DNA from: Mycobacterium gordonae
GTDB lineage: Bacteria; Actinomycetota; Actinomycetes; Mycobacteriales; Mycobacteriaceae
Reading direction: 5' to 3'
Assembly: GCF_002101675.1 (NCBI RefSeq)
Contig: NZ_LQOY01000081.1
Span: 160,440 to 224,439, forward strand
DNA length: 64,000 bases
The stretch's first letter is position 1. Every line of letters starts with the position of its first letter. A model generated the notes under the pieces. The model was given only the letters and a program-made list of their open reading frames with translations, searched no databases and was not told the DNA's origin. Positions 46,844-58,545 of the stretch are shown one piece after another. A program made the position numbers and the translations under genes.

Positions 46844-48097
46844 ATGAAATTTGTCGTTGCCAGCTATGGAACGCGTGGCGATATCGAACCCTGCGCCGCG
46901 ATCGGGCTTGAGCTGCGGCGCCGCGGACACGACGTCTGTCTTGCGGTCCCGCCTAACCTGATCGGCTTCGTCGAGTCAGCCGGGCTCACGGCCGTCGCTT
47001 ACGGCACGCGTGACTCTCAACAGCAACTCGACGAGCAATTCCTGCACAGCGCGTGGAAGATTCAGAATCCGGTGAAGCTGGCGCGGGAAGCCATGGCACC
47101 CGTCACCGAGGGCTGGTTGGAACTCAGCTCCATGCTCACCCCGGTGGCCGATGGCGCCGACCTGTTGTTGACCGGCCAGATATACCAGGAAGTCGTCGCC
47201 AACGTGGCGGAGCACTTCGACATGCCGCTGGCCGCGCTGCATTTTTATCCGATGCGCGCGAACGGACAGATCGGCTTCTCCGGCATCCGGTTCCCGGGAC
47301 CGATCGCCCGCTCGGCGTTTGCGACCACCGACTGGCTGTATTGGCGCATGACCAAGGGGGTGGAGGACGAGCAGCGCCGCGTGCTCGGCCTGCCGAAGGC
47401 GTCAAGCCCTTCTCCGAAACGCATGGCCGACCGTGGAGCACTTGAGATCCAGGCCTACGACGAGCTCTGCTTTCCGGGGTTGTCCGCGGAGTGGGGCGGG
47501 CGACGGCCCTTTGTCGGTGCGTTGACAATGGGCCTGCCGACCGACGCTGACGACGAGGTCATGTCGTGGATCGCCGGCGGCACTCCGCCGATCTACTTCG
47601 GTTTCGGCAGTATGCCCGTCGGATCACTGCCCGACCTGGTGGACAAGATCGCCGCCGCCTGTGCGCGGCTGGGCGAGCGGGCATTGATCTGCTCGGGTCC
47701 CAGTGATTCGACTCAGCTACCGAGCTTCGACCATGTGAAGGTGGTGCGCGCGGTGAGCCACGCGGCCGTCTTTCCGTCGTGCCGCGCGGTGGTGCACCAC
47801 GGCGGCGCCGGGACCACTGCCGCGGGCCTGCGAGCCGGCGTGCCCACGCTGATCCTCTGGATCACGTCCGACCAGCCATTCTGGGCCGCTCAGGTCAAGC
47901 TGCTGGACGTCGGTCGTGGCCGTCGGTTCTCCAGCGCCACCACAGAATCGCTGGTCACCGACCTGCGGGCGATCCTGGCACCGGAGTGCATCGCCCGGGC
48001 ACGCGAACTCGGGTCCCGGATGACCAAGCCGGCCGACAGCATCACGGCTACCGCGGATCTATTGGAGAGCGCCGTGCGAAAAAGCTGCCCCCAGTGA
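46844..48097 (+). CDS. GT1 family glycosyltransferase (Rv1524-like)
   Basis: The product is 417 residues. The N-terminus MKFVVASYGTRGDIEPCAAI is the signature of mycobacterial GtfA/Rtf-type transferases. The C-terminal donor-binding domain has [10 protein letters not shown] and [19 protein letters not shown], the UDP/dTDP-sugar signature with the HHGGAGTT core. It lies 18 bp after the methyltransferase gene in one operon. A clear paralogue is encoded at 50116-51393. Relatives transfer rhamnose, 6-deoxytalose or glucose in glycopeptidolipid and LOS synthesis. The donor here is not determined. Confidence 0.9.
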   Translation: MKFVVASYGTRGDIEPCAAIGLELRRRGHDVCLAVPPNLIGFVESAGLTAVAYGTRDSQQQLDEQFLHSAWKIQNPVKLAREAMAPVTEGWLELSSMLTPVADGADLLLTGQIYQEVVANVAEHFDMPLAALHFYPMRANGQIGFSGIRFPGPIARSAFATTDWLYWRMTKGVEDEQRRVLGLPKASSPSPKRMADRGALEIQAYDELCFPGLSAEWGGRRPFVGALTMGLPTDADDEVMSWIAGGTPPIYFGFGSMPVGSLPDLVDKIAAACARLGERALICSGPSDSTQLPSFDHVKVVRAVSHAAVFPSCRAVVHHGGAGTTAAGLRAGVPTLILWITSDQPFWAAQVKLLDVGRGRRFSSATTESLVTDLRAILAPECIARARELGSRMTKPADSITATADLLESAVRKSCPQ

Positions 48098-48100
48098 GAT

Positions 48101-48129
48101 CGCTCCGAGGCCACCTCCTCGGGGGAGCG
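48101..48129. terminator. Hairpin between convergent genes
   Basis: CGCTCCGAGG (48101-48110) can pair with CCTCGGGGGAGCG (48117-48129) with a small bulge and a 6-nt loop. It sits between the stops of the GT1 and GAP genes and may end both transcripts. There is no T-tract. Confidence 0.4.
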
Positions 48130-48135
48130 GACCGG

Positions 48136-48915
48136 TCAGATTCCGCCCATGCCGCTGAAGACCAGCATCACACCCATCGCTCCGGCCGTGAGGGGCAGGA
48201 ACCGCTTGCCGATGGTTCGTAGCCAGCCCTGCAGTCGCAGGATGAAGTCCTGGGTCTTCGTCGGTGACAGCAGGTAACTGACCAGGACAACCTCAAGGGT
48301 GGCCATCACTACCAGTACAAACATGATCGAAGCGCCGAGCTGCGCGCCGAGGCCCTCGTCGGAGGCCATGATCGTGGTCAGCGCCGCTTGGTGCTCGATC
48401 GGCGGCAACGCGGTCATCATGCCTGCAACGAAGGACACCCGAGGCGATCCGGAACCCAGCGCGTGCCAGATCCTCGCCGATAGGCGCGAGATCGTCGCGG
48501 GAGTGAGCCGCTGCAGCAGGCTGCGCAGTTGCTCCAACACGGGAGTGCGTGGCTGCAACGCAACGGCCGATGGGCTGACGGCATCCATTGCGACGCTCAC
48601 CGGCTGACGACGCAGCATCTGTGCCGCGATCTTCGCCGCGAAGAGGAGCGCGACAATACCCAGGGCGATACGCACATATCCGCCGGTGAGATCTGACACC
48701 GTCGACGTGACGGTGTGCATGATCGGCGCGGCAATGTCGCGCAGGAAGAAGATGACGGCGATGCTGCTGACGATGCCACCACCGGCGCCGCCGACCCAAT
48801 AGGCGATCAGGTTCGGAAGGGGCCGTTCGCGGGTAACCAGGAACGTAGCGATGACGAGGCGCACCGGATCGTTCACTGCCATCCACAGTGCAAGCGCCAG
48901 AACCGTTGCCCACAT
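48136..48915 (-). CDS. GAP-family membrane protein (Sap/Gap-like, glycolipid export)
   Basis: The product is 259 residues with six hydrophobic segments (about residues 5-24, 38-60, 80-98, 156-173, 196-217 and 238-256). The order and the PVRLVIATFLVTRERP and FVAGMMTALPPIEHQAAL stretches match the Gap/Sap family. Gap is needed for glycopeptidolipid transport to the surface in M. smegmatis, and relatives lie in LOS loci. It is the last gene of the long minus-strand series from the Pks5 genes, separated from the next GT2 gene by about 200 bp. It probably works with MmpL12 in exporting the glycolipid. Confidence 0.85.
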   Translation of the reverse strand: MWATVLALALWMAVNDPVRLVIATFLVTRERPLPNLIAYWVGGAGGGIVSSIAVIFFLRDIAAPIMHTVTSTVSDLTGGYVRIALGIVALLFAAKIAAQMLRRQPVSVAMDAVSPSAVALQPRTPVLEQLRSLLQRLTPATISRLSARIWHALGSGSPRVSFVAGMMTALPPIEHQAALTTIMASDEGLGAQLGASIMFVLVVMATLEVVLVSYLLSPTKTQDFILRLQGWLRTIGKRFLPLTAGAMGVMLVFSGMGGI

Positions 48916-49121
48916 GCCTCAGGACGCTACCGTGCCGAGGCGAATGTTGTTGCGAAATGAAAATATTCGGCGATTTTCGTAAACCGGTCCACTTTTCGCG
49001 GGCGGCACGCTCACTGAGCCCGATCACCGGCCACCTGGTGACCTTATTTGCGCAGGTAGGCAAGTCGACACGCCGGCCAGACGTCATTTTTCGAGCGGTG
49101 CGGAGCAGGTCGGACCGGCGC

Positions 49122-49955
49122 TCAGTGATCGGTGAGAAACCTCAACAACCCGTACTTGCGCAGCAGGTACATCGAGGCCTTGTTCACCCACTTCTGGCGA
49201 TTCTTGCCGCGGACATCGACCTCGTGGTGGACAACCTTGATGCTCGGGTCGAATTGCCGACCGATACCGAGTCGCTCCAGCCGTATCGCGAGATCCTGGG
49301 CTTCGTGGGCGCGCAGTACCGGGTCGTAGCCGCCGATCGATCTGAACAACGTGGAGTGGACGAGCATGTTTCCCTCGTGGACCCAGTACACCGGGGTCGG
49401 AGCCGGAGGCTCGAGAATGTTCGGCCAATCCTTGACGATCGGCGCGACCGCCCGCCGCACCGCCCGTGCGGCTTTGGGGTTCTTCTTCCGCAGGTTGTCT
49501 ATCAGCAACTGGACAACCGCGGTGGAATTGCCCCACAGCGAGAACACGGCGCCATAATTATCGAGCTCTTGGCTGCCGTCCAACCGGCTCACCAGGCCGC
49601 CGACCAGACCGACATCGCGTTCCGCGTATCGGCCCATCACTTCCCTGGCGACCGCGGGCGTCTCGGTCGTCGCCAAATCCATGTCGGCGTCGATGAAGTG
49701 GATGATCACGTCGTCTTGGACATGGTCGATGATCTGATTGCGGTTGGCGGCGGGGCCGCCGTTTTCGCGCCCACGTATCAACGTCACTTCGTGGCCGAAG
49801 TCTTTGACGACGTCTACGGTGTCATCCGTTGAGCAATCATCGAGAACGAACACGCCGTCGTAGGACTGCGCCAAAACCTGGGGCAGCAGGCGGCGAAGAT
49901 TTCCGCTCATGTTGTAGTTCGGTATAGCGACAACAACCGGGGATTGTGTGGGCAT
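49122..49955 (-). CDS. GT2 family glycosyltransferase
   Basis: The product is 277 residues. PVVVAIPNYNMSGNLRRLL starts the GT2 fold. VFVLDDCSTDDTVDVV is the Asp motif, RENGGPAANRNQII the donor loop, and IIHFIDADMDLATTE the DxD metal site. WVHEGNMLVHSTLFRSIGGYD and RAHEAQDLAIRLERLG hold the acceptor loop and the catalytic base region. Upstream (49956-50115) is a 160-bp gap after the GT1 gene. Rv1525 (wbbL2) lies between Rv1524 and Rv1526c in M. tuberculosis; this gene has the equivalent place, but I do not claim orthology. The role is addition of a sugar of the glycolipid core. Confidence 0.85.
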   Translation of the reverse strand: MPTQSPVVVAIPNYNMSGNLRRLLPQVLAQSYDGVFVLDDCSTDDTVDVVKDFGHEVTLIRGRENGGPAANRNQIIDHVQDDVIIHFIDADMDLATTETPAVAREVMGRYAERDVGLVGGLVSRLDGSQELDNYGAVFSLWGNSTAVVQLLIDNLRKKNPKAARAVRRAVAPIVKDWPNILEPPAPTPVYWVHEGNMLVHSTLFRSIGGYDPVLRAHEAQDLAIRLERLGIGRQFDPSIKVVHHEVDVRGKNRQKWVNKASMYLLRKYGLLRFLTDH

Positions 49956-50115
49956 GATTCTCGCGATCTACATCTGCTGGAGGAGTGAGAGACATACTCG
50001 AAGCGTCGGCTGACGGCCTGAGCAACACCGCCGTCGGGGCAACTGCGCTCCACCGAGTGGACGCATTGGCGGCCGCAAATTCGGTTGCGGGGCTTTGCCG
50101 ATGCACGTGCCATCG

Positions 50116-51393
50116 CTAGTCATGGGTGCTTGCCCACCGTCCCTTGTTTCGTTGCCCGGCATTCTTCTCCAGCAGATTGGCGGCCGTGGCGACGGCATCA
50201 GCCGGATTGCTCATCCGCTTTGATATTTCGCGGGCACGGGCGGCATACTCCGGCTGCAGAATGGTCTTCACGCCGCGCAACAGCGACTTGCGGTTGACGT
50301 GCGCGAAACGTTTTGCCGCACCGACCTTCACGCGCTGTACCGCGGCCGCCCAGATCGGTTGATCGGCGACGTCCCAGAGGATCAGCGTGGGCATCCCGGC
50401 ACGCAGGCCCGCGGCCGTGGTGCCGGCCCCGCCGTGATGGACGACGGCCCGGCATTGCGGCAATACCGTCGAGTAGTCCACCAGGCCAACAAGTTTCACG
50501 TGCTCAGGCGCGGCGGCGGGAGCGGAGCCATTGACGGGGGAGTAGATGAGGGCGCGTTCGCCCAACTCGGCGCACACGTCGGCGATCATGTCGATCGTGT
50601 CGGCGGGCGACTGCACCGGGGTGCTGCCGAAACCGAAATAGATCGGTGCGCTGCCCGCGGCGATCCAGTCGTCCAGTTCCACATTGGGCTCGGTGTGCAA
50701 CTGCATCGACAACGCACCGACGAAGGGGCGCTGCACTTTCCACTCCTGCGCGATCCCGGGGAACAGCACCGGGTCGTAGGCCTGGATCTCGGGTGCGCCG
50801 CGACCGACGATCCGCTGTAGTGCCGGGACGGAGGTAGGGGGCAGCCCCAGCTCGCGGCGCTGAGTGCGGTCGGCATCACTGGTGGTGTACGAATAGAGCC
50901 GCCAGGACGCCTTGGCGACGGTACGGACCATGCTCGGCGGCAGCGGTAGCGAGGGTATACCTACCTGTCCGTTGACATGCATCGGAAAGTGATGCAGCGC
51001 CGCCAGCGGAATGTCATGGAACTCAGCGACATTGGCGACGACACCGTGATAGGTCTGTCCGGTCATCAGCAGATCGGCGCCCTCGGCCAGCTCTTTGAGC
51101 GTCGTGCCCATCTCGGCCCAGCCCTCGACGAACAGTTCCTTGCCCGCCTGCGCCAGATTCAGCGGGCTTTGCGCTTTGGTGAGATTTCGGACGAACGCCG
51201 CGACCTGGTTGATCTGGATCCCGGAATCGGGACCGTAGGCCACACCGTTCAGGCCCGCCGTTTCGACGAACCCGATCAGGTTGGGCGGCACCGCCATTCG
51301 GACCTCGTGGCCACGCCGCTGCAACTCCATGCCGACAGCGGCGCAGGGCTCGACGTCACCGCGGGTCCCGTGTACCGCCAGTACGAACTTCAC
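50116..51393 (-). CDS. GT1 family glycosyltransferase (Rv1526c-like)
   Basis: The product is 425 residues from GTG 51393; I remember Rv1526c as 426. The reading frame stays open upstream through the PKS gene, but the GTG overlaps the pks5 stop as GTGA and matches the family N-terminus [29 protein letters not shown] and [19 protein letters not shown] are the donor-binding motifs. It is coupled to pks5 and closely similar to the GT1 protein at 46844-48097. In LOS producers the enzyme next to pks5 is thought to glycosylate the trehalose-based acylated core. Confidence 0.9.
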   Translation of the reverse strand: MKFVLAVHGTRGDVEPCAAVGMELQRRGHEVRMAVPPNLIGFVETAGLNGVAYGPDSGIQINQVAAFVRNLTKAQSPLNLAQAGKELFVEGWAEMGTTLKELAEGADLLMTGQTYHGVVANVAEFHDIPLAALHHFPMHVNGQVGIPSLPLPPSMVRTVAKASWRLYSYTTSDADRTQRRELGLPPTSVPALQRIVGRGAPEIQAYDPVLFPGIAQEWKVQRPFVGALSMQLHTEPNVELDDWIAAGSAPIYFGFGSTPVQSPADTIDMIADVCAELGERALIYSPVNGSAPAAAPEHVKLVGLVDYSTVLPQCRAVVHHGGAGTTAAGLRAGMPTLILWDVADQPIWAAAVQRVKVGAAKRFAHVNRKSLLRGVKTILQPEYAARAREISKRMSNPADAVATAANLLEKNAGQRNKGRWASTHD

Positions 51394-54300
51394 GCGGACG
51401 CGACCGCCTCCCCGGCCAACTCCTCGTACAACAGATCGGCCAGGCTTCGCACCGTGGTGTTGATGTTGGTGGCTGTGATGCGGATGCCCGTCTCGGACTC
51501 GATGCGGGTACGCAACTCCTGGCTGCTGAGCGAATCCAGGCCGTACTCGGTCAACATCTTGTCGACGTCGATGGTCCGGCGCAGGATCAGCCCGATCTGC
51601 TCGGAAACCATGCGGCGCAACCGGGCTGGCCACTCCTCCTGCGGAAGCTTGTCCAGTTCGCTGAGGAACTTGCTGTTTCCGCCGTGCTTGACGGTGGCCT
51701 TGAACGCCTCCGCGAAGGGACTGTGCTGAGCGAATGCGTTTAGCCACGGCGATCCGATGATGGGGGCGTAGCCGGTGTAGGCGCGGTTGTGCCGAAGCAA
51801 TGCCTCGAACGCGTAGGCGCCCTCCTCGGGTGCGATGGCGTCGCCGGCCGCCTCGGCGAACGAGGTGGCGCGGCCGATCTCGCCCCACGGGCCCCAGGCG
51901 ATCGACGTGGCCGGCAGGCCCTGGGCGCGGCGCCAGTGGGTGAAGGCGTCGAGCCAGCTGTTGGCCGCCGCGTACGCGCCCTGCCCGGGCGAACCCACCA
52001 GTGCCGCCGCCGAGGAGAACGAGCAGAACCAGTCCAACGGCTGTTCGGATTCGATCTCTTGCAAGGCCTCGTGCAGGTTCCAGGCGCCGTGCACCTTGGG
52101 CGCCCAGTCGCGGCGGATGAGCTCCTCGGTGATGTTGGGCAACGTGGCGTCCTCGACCACCGCGGCCGCGTGCAACACTCCGCGCAGCGGCAGTCCCGTC
52201 GCGGTGGCGGTGGCCACCAGCCTCTCCGCGGTGCCGGCCTCGGCGATGTCGCCGCACTCGACCACCACATCGGATCCGATCGACCGGACCAGTTCGATTG
52301 TCTCCAAAGCCTTTTGGTTCGGCTGGGAGCGCGAGGTGAGCACTATGCGGCCGGCACCGGCGCTGGCCATCTTCTCGGCCAGGAACAAGCCGAGGCCGCC
52401 GAGGCCACCGGTGATGATGTAGGAACCGTCGCCCCGGAACACCGGCGCCTGCTCGGGCGGCATCACCACGCTGCTGCGCCCGACGTGCGGGACATCGAGC
52501 ACCAGCTTGCCGGTGTGCTCGGCCGCTCCCATCACCCGGATCGCGGTGGCGGCGTCGGCCATCGGGTAGTGGGTGACCTCGGGTGCGGGCAGCGCGCCGC
52601 CGGCGATCTGCTGATAGACCGTGCTCAGCAGCTCCTGGACCTGTGCCGGGTGGCTTTCGGCCATCAGGGCCAGGTCCACACCGTAGAACGCCAGGTTCTG
52701 CCGGAACGGGAACAACTCGAGCCGGGTGTTGGAATAGATGTCACGCTTGCCGATCTCGATGAAGCGCCCACCCAGGGCCAGCAGCTTGATCCCGGCCTGC
52801 TGCGCGGCGCCGGTCAGCGAGTTGAGCACGATGTCCACGCCGTAGCCGTCGGTGTCGTGCCGGATCTGCTCGGCGAAATCGGTGCTGCGGGAGTCGTATA
52901 CATGCTCGATTCCCATGGCGCGCAATTTTTCCCGGCGCTCCGGACTGCCGGCCGTGGCGAAGATCTGCGCTCCGGCGTCGCGCGCGATGGCGATGGCGGC
53001 CTGGCCCACGCCACCGGTGGCCGAATGGATCAACACCCTGTCGCCGGACCGGATCCGGGCCAAATCCTGCAGCCCGTACCAGGCGGTGGCGTAGGCGGTG
53101 GTCGCCGCGGCGGCCTCGGCGTCAGTGAGACCGGCCGGAACCTTGGCGGCCAGGCGGGCGTCGCAGGTGACGAAGGTGGCCCAGCAACCATTGGTCGACA
53201 GTCCGGCCACGTGGTCGCCGACCTGGTGGTCGGTGACGTCGGAGCCGAGCGCGGTCACCACGCCGCTGAAATCGAGGCCCAGGTCGGGTAGCTGCCCGTC
53301 GAAGGTCTGGTAACGGCCGAAGGTGGCCAGCACGTCGGCGAAGTTGACGCTGGACGCGCTGACCGCGACCTCGATCTCGTTCGGGCCCGGGGGCACCCGG
53401 TCGAAGGCGGCGAACTCGAGGGTTTCCAGGTCGCCGGGAGTCCGGATCTGCAGGCGCATACCGGCATCGGCGTGATCGACGACGGTGGACCGGCGCTCCT
53501 CGGGTTGCAGGGGAGTGGGCAGCATCCGGGCGGTGTACCACTCGTCGTTGCGCCAGGCCGTCTCGTCTTCGGCGGTGTTCAGCAGCAACTGGCGCGCAAC
53601 CTGCTCGGCGCCACGGTCGCCAAGATCGTTCGGCACGTCGATGTAACTGACCTTCAACTGCGGATTCTCCGAGCTGATCACCCGCAGCAGGCCACGCAGA
53701 CCGCCCTGCTCGAGGTTCGGCTGGTCCTCGGGCAACACGGTTTGCGCGTTGCGGGTCAACGCGTACAGCCGCGGCGGCGAGCCCAGCAGCTCCGGCAACT
53801 CACGGGCAATGCGCACCACGTGCTCGACGTACTGTCCGCCCCGGTCGCCGGATTCGTTGACGGCGTTTTGCTGCGGCGCGGTGACCAGCACCACACCGTG
53901 GAATGCGCCTTCCTCCAGCTGGGTGCGCAGCTGCGCGGCATGCGCGGCGTGGTCGCCGGCGAACGGCCAGAACAGCGTGGTGGCCTGCGCGTCATGCACT
54001 TTCAGCGCGTCGGTCAAGGCCGTGGCCGTCAAGTCGGCGGCATCGGAGGTGGTGACCAGCAGCCAGTTGCCGGGTTCGGTGACGGTGGTGTCGGGCAGCT
54101 CCCGCCGTTGCCATTCGACGGTCAGCAGCCGCTCACCCAGGACGCGGTCGCGCTCGCTGTCCGGTGAGGCGCCGGTGCCCAGCTGCAGGCCGCGCACCGT
54201 CATCAGGACGGTGCCGTTCTCGTCGACGATGTCCAGGTCCGCCTCGACGCCGCCGGCGCCGCATGCCGTCACGGTCGCGTAGCAGTAGCGCGCATGCCGC

Positions 54301-57300
54301 GCCGACCCGTAGGCACGCAGGGCGCGGATGCTCAGCGGCAGCAGCAGGCCGCCGTTGAGCGCGCCGCCGACGCTGGGGTGCGCGGCAACGGCCTGGAAGC
54401 AGGCATCCAGCAACGCAGGGTGGACCAGGCCGTAGGTGCCTTGCTGCGGGCGCAGCGGACCCGGCAGCGAGACCTCTGCCAGCACGGTGTTGCCGGCGTT
54501 CTCGGCGATGTGCGCGCCGCCGAGGCCCGCGAACGCCGGTCCCAGCCGGTGGCCGCGCTTGTCCATCCACTTGCGGATGTCGTCGCCGTCCACCGGGCGC
54601 TGGTGGCTGGCCAGCAGCTCGCTCAGGTTGAGCGCGGACGGCTGGTCGGCAGGGTCGGCCGCATGCAGGACCGCCGTAGCCTGCCGTTCGTAGCGTCCTT
54701 CGCGGTTGCTCTCCACCGTGAAGTCGACGACGTCGGGTCCCTGGAATGTCGCGGTGATGCCGACCGGAGTTTGTTTGTCCAGCGGCAGCGACTGCTCGAA
54801 CCGCAGGTCGCGCACCTCCGCCGCGTCGCCCAGCACGGTGCGGGCCGCGACCAGGGCCATCTCGCAGTAGGCGGCGCCGGGCAGCACGTCCGCGTTACGG
54901 ATCTGGTGATCACTCAGCCAGGGCAGCGCGTCGGTGCCGACCTCGCCCTGCCACACGTGGCGCTCCGGCTCTTCGGGCAGCCGCACGTGCACGCCCATCA
55001 AGGGATGTGCGGGCACCAGTGCGCTGCGGCGCGCCACCGAATCCAGACCGCTGGTCGCCAGGAACAGCGACCGCTGACTCCAGGTGGGCAGCGGCGCGTC
55101 CAGCAGCCGTCCGTCGGGGTAGAGCACGGCCCAATCGAGGGCGGCGCCGGCGGCGTACAGATCGCCCAGCAGCCCGCGCAGTCCGTGTGGCATCGGCTGC
55201 TCGCGGCGCATGCTCGCCAGGGCGGCGGCAGCCTTGTCCAGGCTGCGCGCGGTCTGGTCGACCGCGTTGGTCAGCAGCGGGTGCGGGGACAGTTCGGTGA
55301 AGACCCGGAAGTCGTCCTCCAGCGCGGCCTGTACCGCGGCGGCGAAGCGCACGGTGTGGCGCAGGTTGTCCGCCCAGTAGCCGGCGTCGCAGTACGGCTC
55401 CTCGCGCGGGTCGAAGGAGGTCGCCGAGTAGTAGGGCACGTCCGGCTCCAGCGGCTCGATGTCCGCCAGCACCTCATACAGCTCGTCGAGGATCGGGTCG
55501 ACCTGCGGCGAGTGCGAGGCCACGTCCACGGCCACTTCGCGGGCCATCACGCCGCGCTCTTCCCAGGCTGCGACCAGGTCACGCACGGACTGGGTGTCGC
55601 CTCCGATCACGGTGGACTGCGGCGAGGCGACCACCGCCACCACGACGTCACTGACGCCGCGCGCGACCAGCTGCGTGATCACTTCCTCGGCGGGCAACTC
55701 CACCGATGCCATGGCGCCTGCGCCGGAGATGCGGGTCATCAATTTGGAGCGCCGGCAGATCACCTTGACACCGTCTTCCAGCGACAGGGCGCCGGCGACG
55801 ACGGATGCGGCGGACTCACCCAGGGAGTGGCCGATGACGGCGCCCGGATTGGCGCCGTAGGACTTCATGGCGGCGGCCAGCGCCACCTGCATGGCGAACA
55901 GGGTGGGCTGGACGCGGTCGATGCCGGTCACCTTCTCGGCCGCGGTCATCGCCTCGGTGACCGAGAACCCGGACTCCGCGGCGATCAGCGGCTCGATCTC
56001 GGCGACCTTCGCCGCGAACACCGGCTCTTGGGCCAACAAGTCCTTGCCCATCTCGGCCCACTGCGACCCCTGACCGGAGAACACCCAGACCGGGCCCTTG
56101 TCGTCCTGACCGGTGGCCGGCGGGTAGGGCACCTCGCCCTTGGCGACCTCACGCAACGCCTCGATCAGCTGGGCGCGGTCCTCGGCGATGACGGTGGTAC
56201 GCACCGCGCGTGGGGAACGCCGGCGGGCCAGCGTGTAGGCGAGGTCTGAGATGTCCAGGTCCTCCTGGGCCTGCACCCAGTCCGCGAGCCGGGTTGCCGT
56301 GTGGTGCAGGCCGTCTTCGGAGCTCGCCGAGATCGGGAAGACAAGGGCGCCCTGCAACGCGCTGGCGCCGTCGGGCTCGACGGTCTTGACCGGAACCTGT
56401 GCCGGTGCTTGCTCGATGACGGCGTGCACGTTGGTGCCCGAGAAGCCGTACGAGGACACCGCTGCGCGGCGCGGCGTCGCGTCATCGCCACCGGGCCACG
56501 GCGTATTGGTCTGCGGCACAAAGAGATTGGTTTCGATCTCGGCGAATTTCTCCGGCAGCTGGGTGAAATGCAGATTCTGCGGGATCACCCCGTGCTGCAC
56601 GGCCAGGACGGCTTTCATCATGCCCAGCGCACCAGCGGCCGATTGGGTGTGCCCGAAGTTGGTCTTCACCGACGCCAGGGCGCACGGCTGGGTGGTGCCG
56701 TAGACCTCGGCCAGGCTGGCGTACTCGATGGGGTCGCCGATCGGTGTGCCGGTGCCGTGTGCCTCGACCATGCCGACGGTGTCCGGGTCGACGCCGCCGG
56801 CGGCCAGGGCCGCCCGGTACGCCGCGACCTGCGCGGGTAGCGACGGCGTGACGATGTTGACGGTGCGGCCGTCCTGGTTGGCGGCCGTGCCACGGATGAC
56901 CGCCAGGATGCGGTCACCGTCACGCTGCGCGTCGGCGAGGCGCTTGAGCAGCAGCATGACGGCTCCCTCGCCGGAGACGAAGCCGTCGGCCTTGACGTCG
57001 AAGGCGTGGCAGTGCCCGGTGGCTGACAGCATGCCGATGGCAGACCCGGACGCGGCCTTGCGGGGCTCGAGCGTCACCGAGGCGCCGCCGGCCAGCGCGA
57101 TGTCACTTTCGCCGTCGTGCAGACTCTGACAGGCCAGGTGGATGGCCGACAGGCCCGACGAGCACGCCGTGTCGACCGTCATCGCCGGACCGCTCAGCCC
57201 CATCGCGTAGGAGACGCGACCGGACCCCATAGCGAAGCTGTTCCCCATGTAGCCGTAGGGGCCGCTCAGGGTGTCGGCGTCGGCGTGCATGAACAGGTAG

Positions 57301-57695
57301 TCGTCGTGCATCAGGCCCACGAACACGCCGGTCTGGACGGCGGTCAGTGCCTCCCTGGTGAGGCCGGCGTGCTCCATGGCCTCCCAGGACGTCTGCAGCA
57401 GCAGACGGTGCTGCGGATCCATCTCGGTGGCCTCACGCTCGGTGATGCCGAAGAATTCGGGGTCGAAGTCGGCCACGTCGTCCAGGAAGGCGCCCCACTT
57501 GCAGACCGTCCGGCCGGGCACGCCGGGCTCCGGGTCGTAGAACTCCTCGACGTCCCAGCGGTGGGAGGGAACCTCGGTGACGAAGTCGTCGCCGCGAAGC
57601 AACGCTTCCCACAACCGTTCCGGAGAGTCGATGCCTCCTGGCAGCCTGCACGCCATGCCGATGACGGCAACCGGAGTGACACCCGTCCTGTCCAC
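51390..57695 (-). CDS. pks5: Pks5-type highly reducing type I polyketide synthase (MAS-like)
   Basis: The product is 2101 residues from GTG 57695, which has GGAGAGG 8 nt upstream; ATG 57764 would add 23 residues. Domain order with approximate positions: KS (8-430, active Cys in [11 protein letters not shown] at ~178, His in EAHGTGTP and KTNFGHTQ), AT (535-850, [20 protein letters not shown]), DH (910-1180, [11 protein letters not shown]), ER (1450-1740, [15 protein letters not shown]), KR (1755-1960, [11 protein letters not shown]) and ACP (about 2020-2090, phosphopantetheine Ser in YGLDSLSS). All domains look intact. Such enzymes elongate acyl chains with methylmalonyl-CoA to give methyl-branched acids. 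There is no thioesterase, so release needs a PapA partner. It overlaps the GT1 gene by 4 bp. Confidence 0.95.
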   Translation of the reverse strand: MDRTGVTPVAVIGMACRLPGGIDSPERLWEALLRGDDFVTEVPSHRWDVEEFYDPEPGVPGRTVCKWGAFLDDVADFDPEFFGITEREATEMDPQHRLLLQTSWEAMEHAGLTREALTAVQTGVFVGLMHDDYLFMHADADTLSGPYGYMGNSFAMGSGRVSYAMGLSGPAMTVDTACSSGLSAIHLACQSLHDGESDIALAGGASVTLEPRKAASGSAIGMLSATGHCHAFDVKADGFVSGEGAVMLLLKRLADAQRDGDRILAVIRGTAANQDGRTVNIVTPSLPAQVAAYRAALAAGGVDPDTVGMVEAHGTGTPIGDPIEYASLAEVYGTTQPCALASVKTNFGHTQSAAGALGMMKAVLAVQHGVIPQNLHFTQLPEKFAEIETNLFVPQTNTPWPGGDDATPRRAAVSSYGFSGTNVHAVIEQAPAQVPVKTVEPDGASALQGALVFPISASSEDGLHHTATRLADWVQAQEDLDISDLAYTLARRRSPRAVRTTVIAEDRAQLIEALREVAKGEVPYPPATGQDDKGPVWVFSGQGSQWAEMGKDLLAQEPVFAAKVAEIEPLIAAESGFSVTEAMTAAEKVTGIDRVQPTLFAMQVALAAAMKSYGANPGAVIGHSLGESAASVVAGALSLEDGVKVICRRSKLMTRISGAGAMASVELPAEEVITQLVARGVSDVVVAVVASPQSTVIGGDTQSVRDLVAAWEERGVMAREVAVDVASHSPQVDPILDELYEVLADIEPLEPDVPYYSATSFDPREEPYCDAGYWADNLRHTVRFAAAVQAALEDDFRVFTELSPHPLLTNAVDQTARSLDKAAAALASMRREQPMPHGLRGLLGDLYAAGAALDWAVLYPDGRLLDAPLPTWSQRSLFLATSGLDSVARRSALVPAHPLMGVHVRLPEEPERHVWQGEVGTDALPWLSDHQIRNADVLPGAAYCEMALVAARTVLGDAAEVRDLRFEQSLPLDKQTPVGITATFQGPDVVDFTVESNREGRYERQATAVLHAADPADQPSALNLSELLASHQRPVDGDDIRKWMDKRGHRLGPAFAGLGGAHIAENAGNTVLAEVSLPGPLRPQQGTYGLVHPALLDACFQAVAAHPSVGGALNGGLLLPLSIRALRAYGSARHARYCYATVTACGAGGVEADLDIVDENGTVLMTVRGLQLGTGASPDSERDRVLGERLLTVEWQRRELPDTTVTEPGNWLLVTTSDAADLTATALTDALKVHDAQATTLFWPFAGDHAAHAAQLRTQLEEGAFHGVVLVTAPQQNAVNESGDRGGQYVEHVVRIARELPELLGSPPRLYALTRNAQTVLPEDQPNLEQGGLRGLLRVISSENPQLKVSYIDVPNDLGDRGAEQVARQLLLNTAEDETAWRNDEWYTARMLPTPLQPEERRSTVVDHADAGMRLQIRTPGDLETLEFAAFDRVPPGPNEIEVAVSASSVNFADVLATFGRYQTFDGQLPDLGLDFSGVVTALGSDVTDHQVGDHVAGLSTNGCWATFVTCDARLAAKVPAGLTDAEAAAATTAYATAWYGLQDLARIRSGDRVLIHSATGGVGQAAIAIARDAGAQIFATAGSPERREKLRAMGIEHVYDSRSTDFAEQIRHDTDGYGVDIVLNSLTGAAQQAGIKLLALGGRFIEIGKRDIYSNTRLELFPFRQNLAFYGVDLALMAESHPAQVQELLSTVYQQIAGGALPAPEVTHYPMADAATAIRVMGAAEHTGKLVLDVPHVGRSSVVMPPEQAPVFRGDGSYIITGGLGGLGLFLAEKMASAGAGRIVLTSRSQPNQKALETIELVRSIGSDVVVECGDIAEAGTAERLVATATATGLPLRGVLHAAAVVEDATLPNITEELIRRDWAPKVHGAWNLHEALQEIESEQPLDWFCSFSSAAALVGSPGQGAYAAANSWLDAFTHWRRAQGLPATSIAWGPWGEIGRATSFAEAAGDAIAPEEGAYAFEALLRHNRAYTGYAPIIGSPWLNAFAQHSPFAEAFKATVKHGGNSKFLSELDKLPQEEWPARLRRMVSEQIGLILRRTIDVDKMLTEYGLDSLSSQELRTRIESETGIRITATNINTTVRSLADLLYEELAGEAVASA

Positions 57696-58545
57696 GTCGT
57701 TCACCTCTCCATACCCCGCGCCTACCGGGCCCCGGTGCAGCTTTTCGCGGCGATCCGCTCGCATCTCGATTCGCTTTGAGGGGCGCCGCTGCGCTGCGCG
57801 AGCCAGCGAACCCGTCGATCAGGACCTGCCCCCGCGCCGAAGCCAACCTCACATTCATGAGGTGATCAGCAGCGTATCCGGTTTGCTCGGTGGATGTGGA
57901 AAAATCGTGCAGACGTACAAGAATTGTGCGTATCTTCACCTCCGCGGCGGCCGGGCGCCACGTCGGGCGGCCGAGCCGGAAACCTTCGCGTGGCCGGCCG
58001 GCTCCGCGCCGGGCATCCGGGCATCAAGGTGGTGCAACACTGCCAGTTGATGACAAATAAGTCCTGGTAGGCGCGCTGCGGCAAGGGGTTGGCAGCGGCA
58101 GCGCGGTTTCGCCGCACAGCTTGACGCGGGACGTGCTCCCCACCCCTGTGTGGTGGTCGCGGCGGGCTCTGGGGCCTCGACGTGCCAGCGGCGAACCGGG
58201 CGGCCGCACTTCTGTTCGTAAGGAGGAAGACCGAAAAGGGCGGTGCGGGAAAACGTAGCTACTGGCCGGTTGTGTACCGCCTGCGGCAGCGGAAGATCCC
58301 GCGCGTGAGCCGACGCCGTCGGGTGGCCGTTGCCGGCAAGTTTCGTCGGATTTTGCGAAACCGCCCACACGCGCTGCTGCCGCGACATACACTTCGATTC
58401 TCAGTACCGCAGCTCCGGCGCTGGCGCGGCGCTACAGCCGGACGTTGCTGGCGGTTCTTTTGAAGATCGCGGCAATTGTATTTCTGTGCGTGCGATTCGG
58501 TTTTCTGGTGCTCAATTGCAGGTTATGCATTGAGCCTTTTTCGTG
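57696..58545. other. Long gene-free region upstream of pks5
   Basis: About 0.85 kb between the pks5 start and the papA4 hairpin holds no gene I can support; the open frames are Arg-rich, with no family resemblance. The minus strand near 57890-57930 is AT-rich (GAAGATACGCACAATTC) and may hold the pks5 promoter. AAGGAGGAAG at about 58220 on the plus strand looks like a ribosome site, but no convincing gene follows it. Confidence 0.5.

Noticed and set aside
51394..52257. N-terminal extension of the GT1 gene into the PKS gene
   Set aside because: The extension lies in another frame of pks5 and is Arg/His-rich. The GTGA overlap start at 51393 matches the family.
54294..56249. 651-codon plus-strand open frame
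   Set aside because: It is antisense to the AT/DH part of pks5 and has no recognisable domain.
58182..58463. Arg-rich 93-codon plus-strand frame upstream of pks5
   Set aside because: The composition is not protein-like and no homologous family is visible, so it is left as gene-free.
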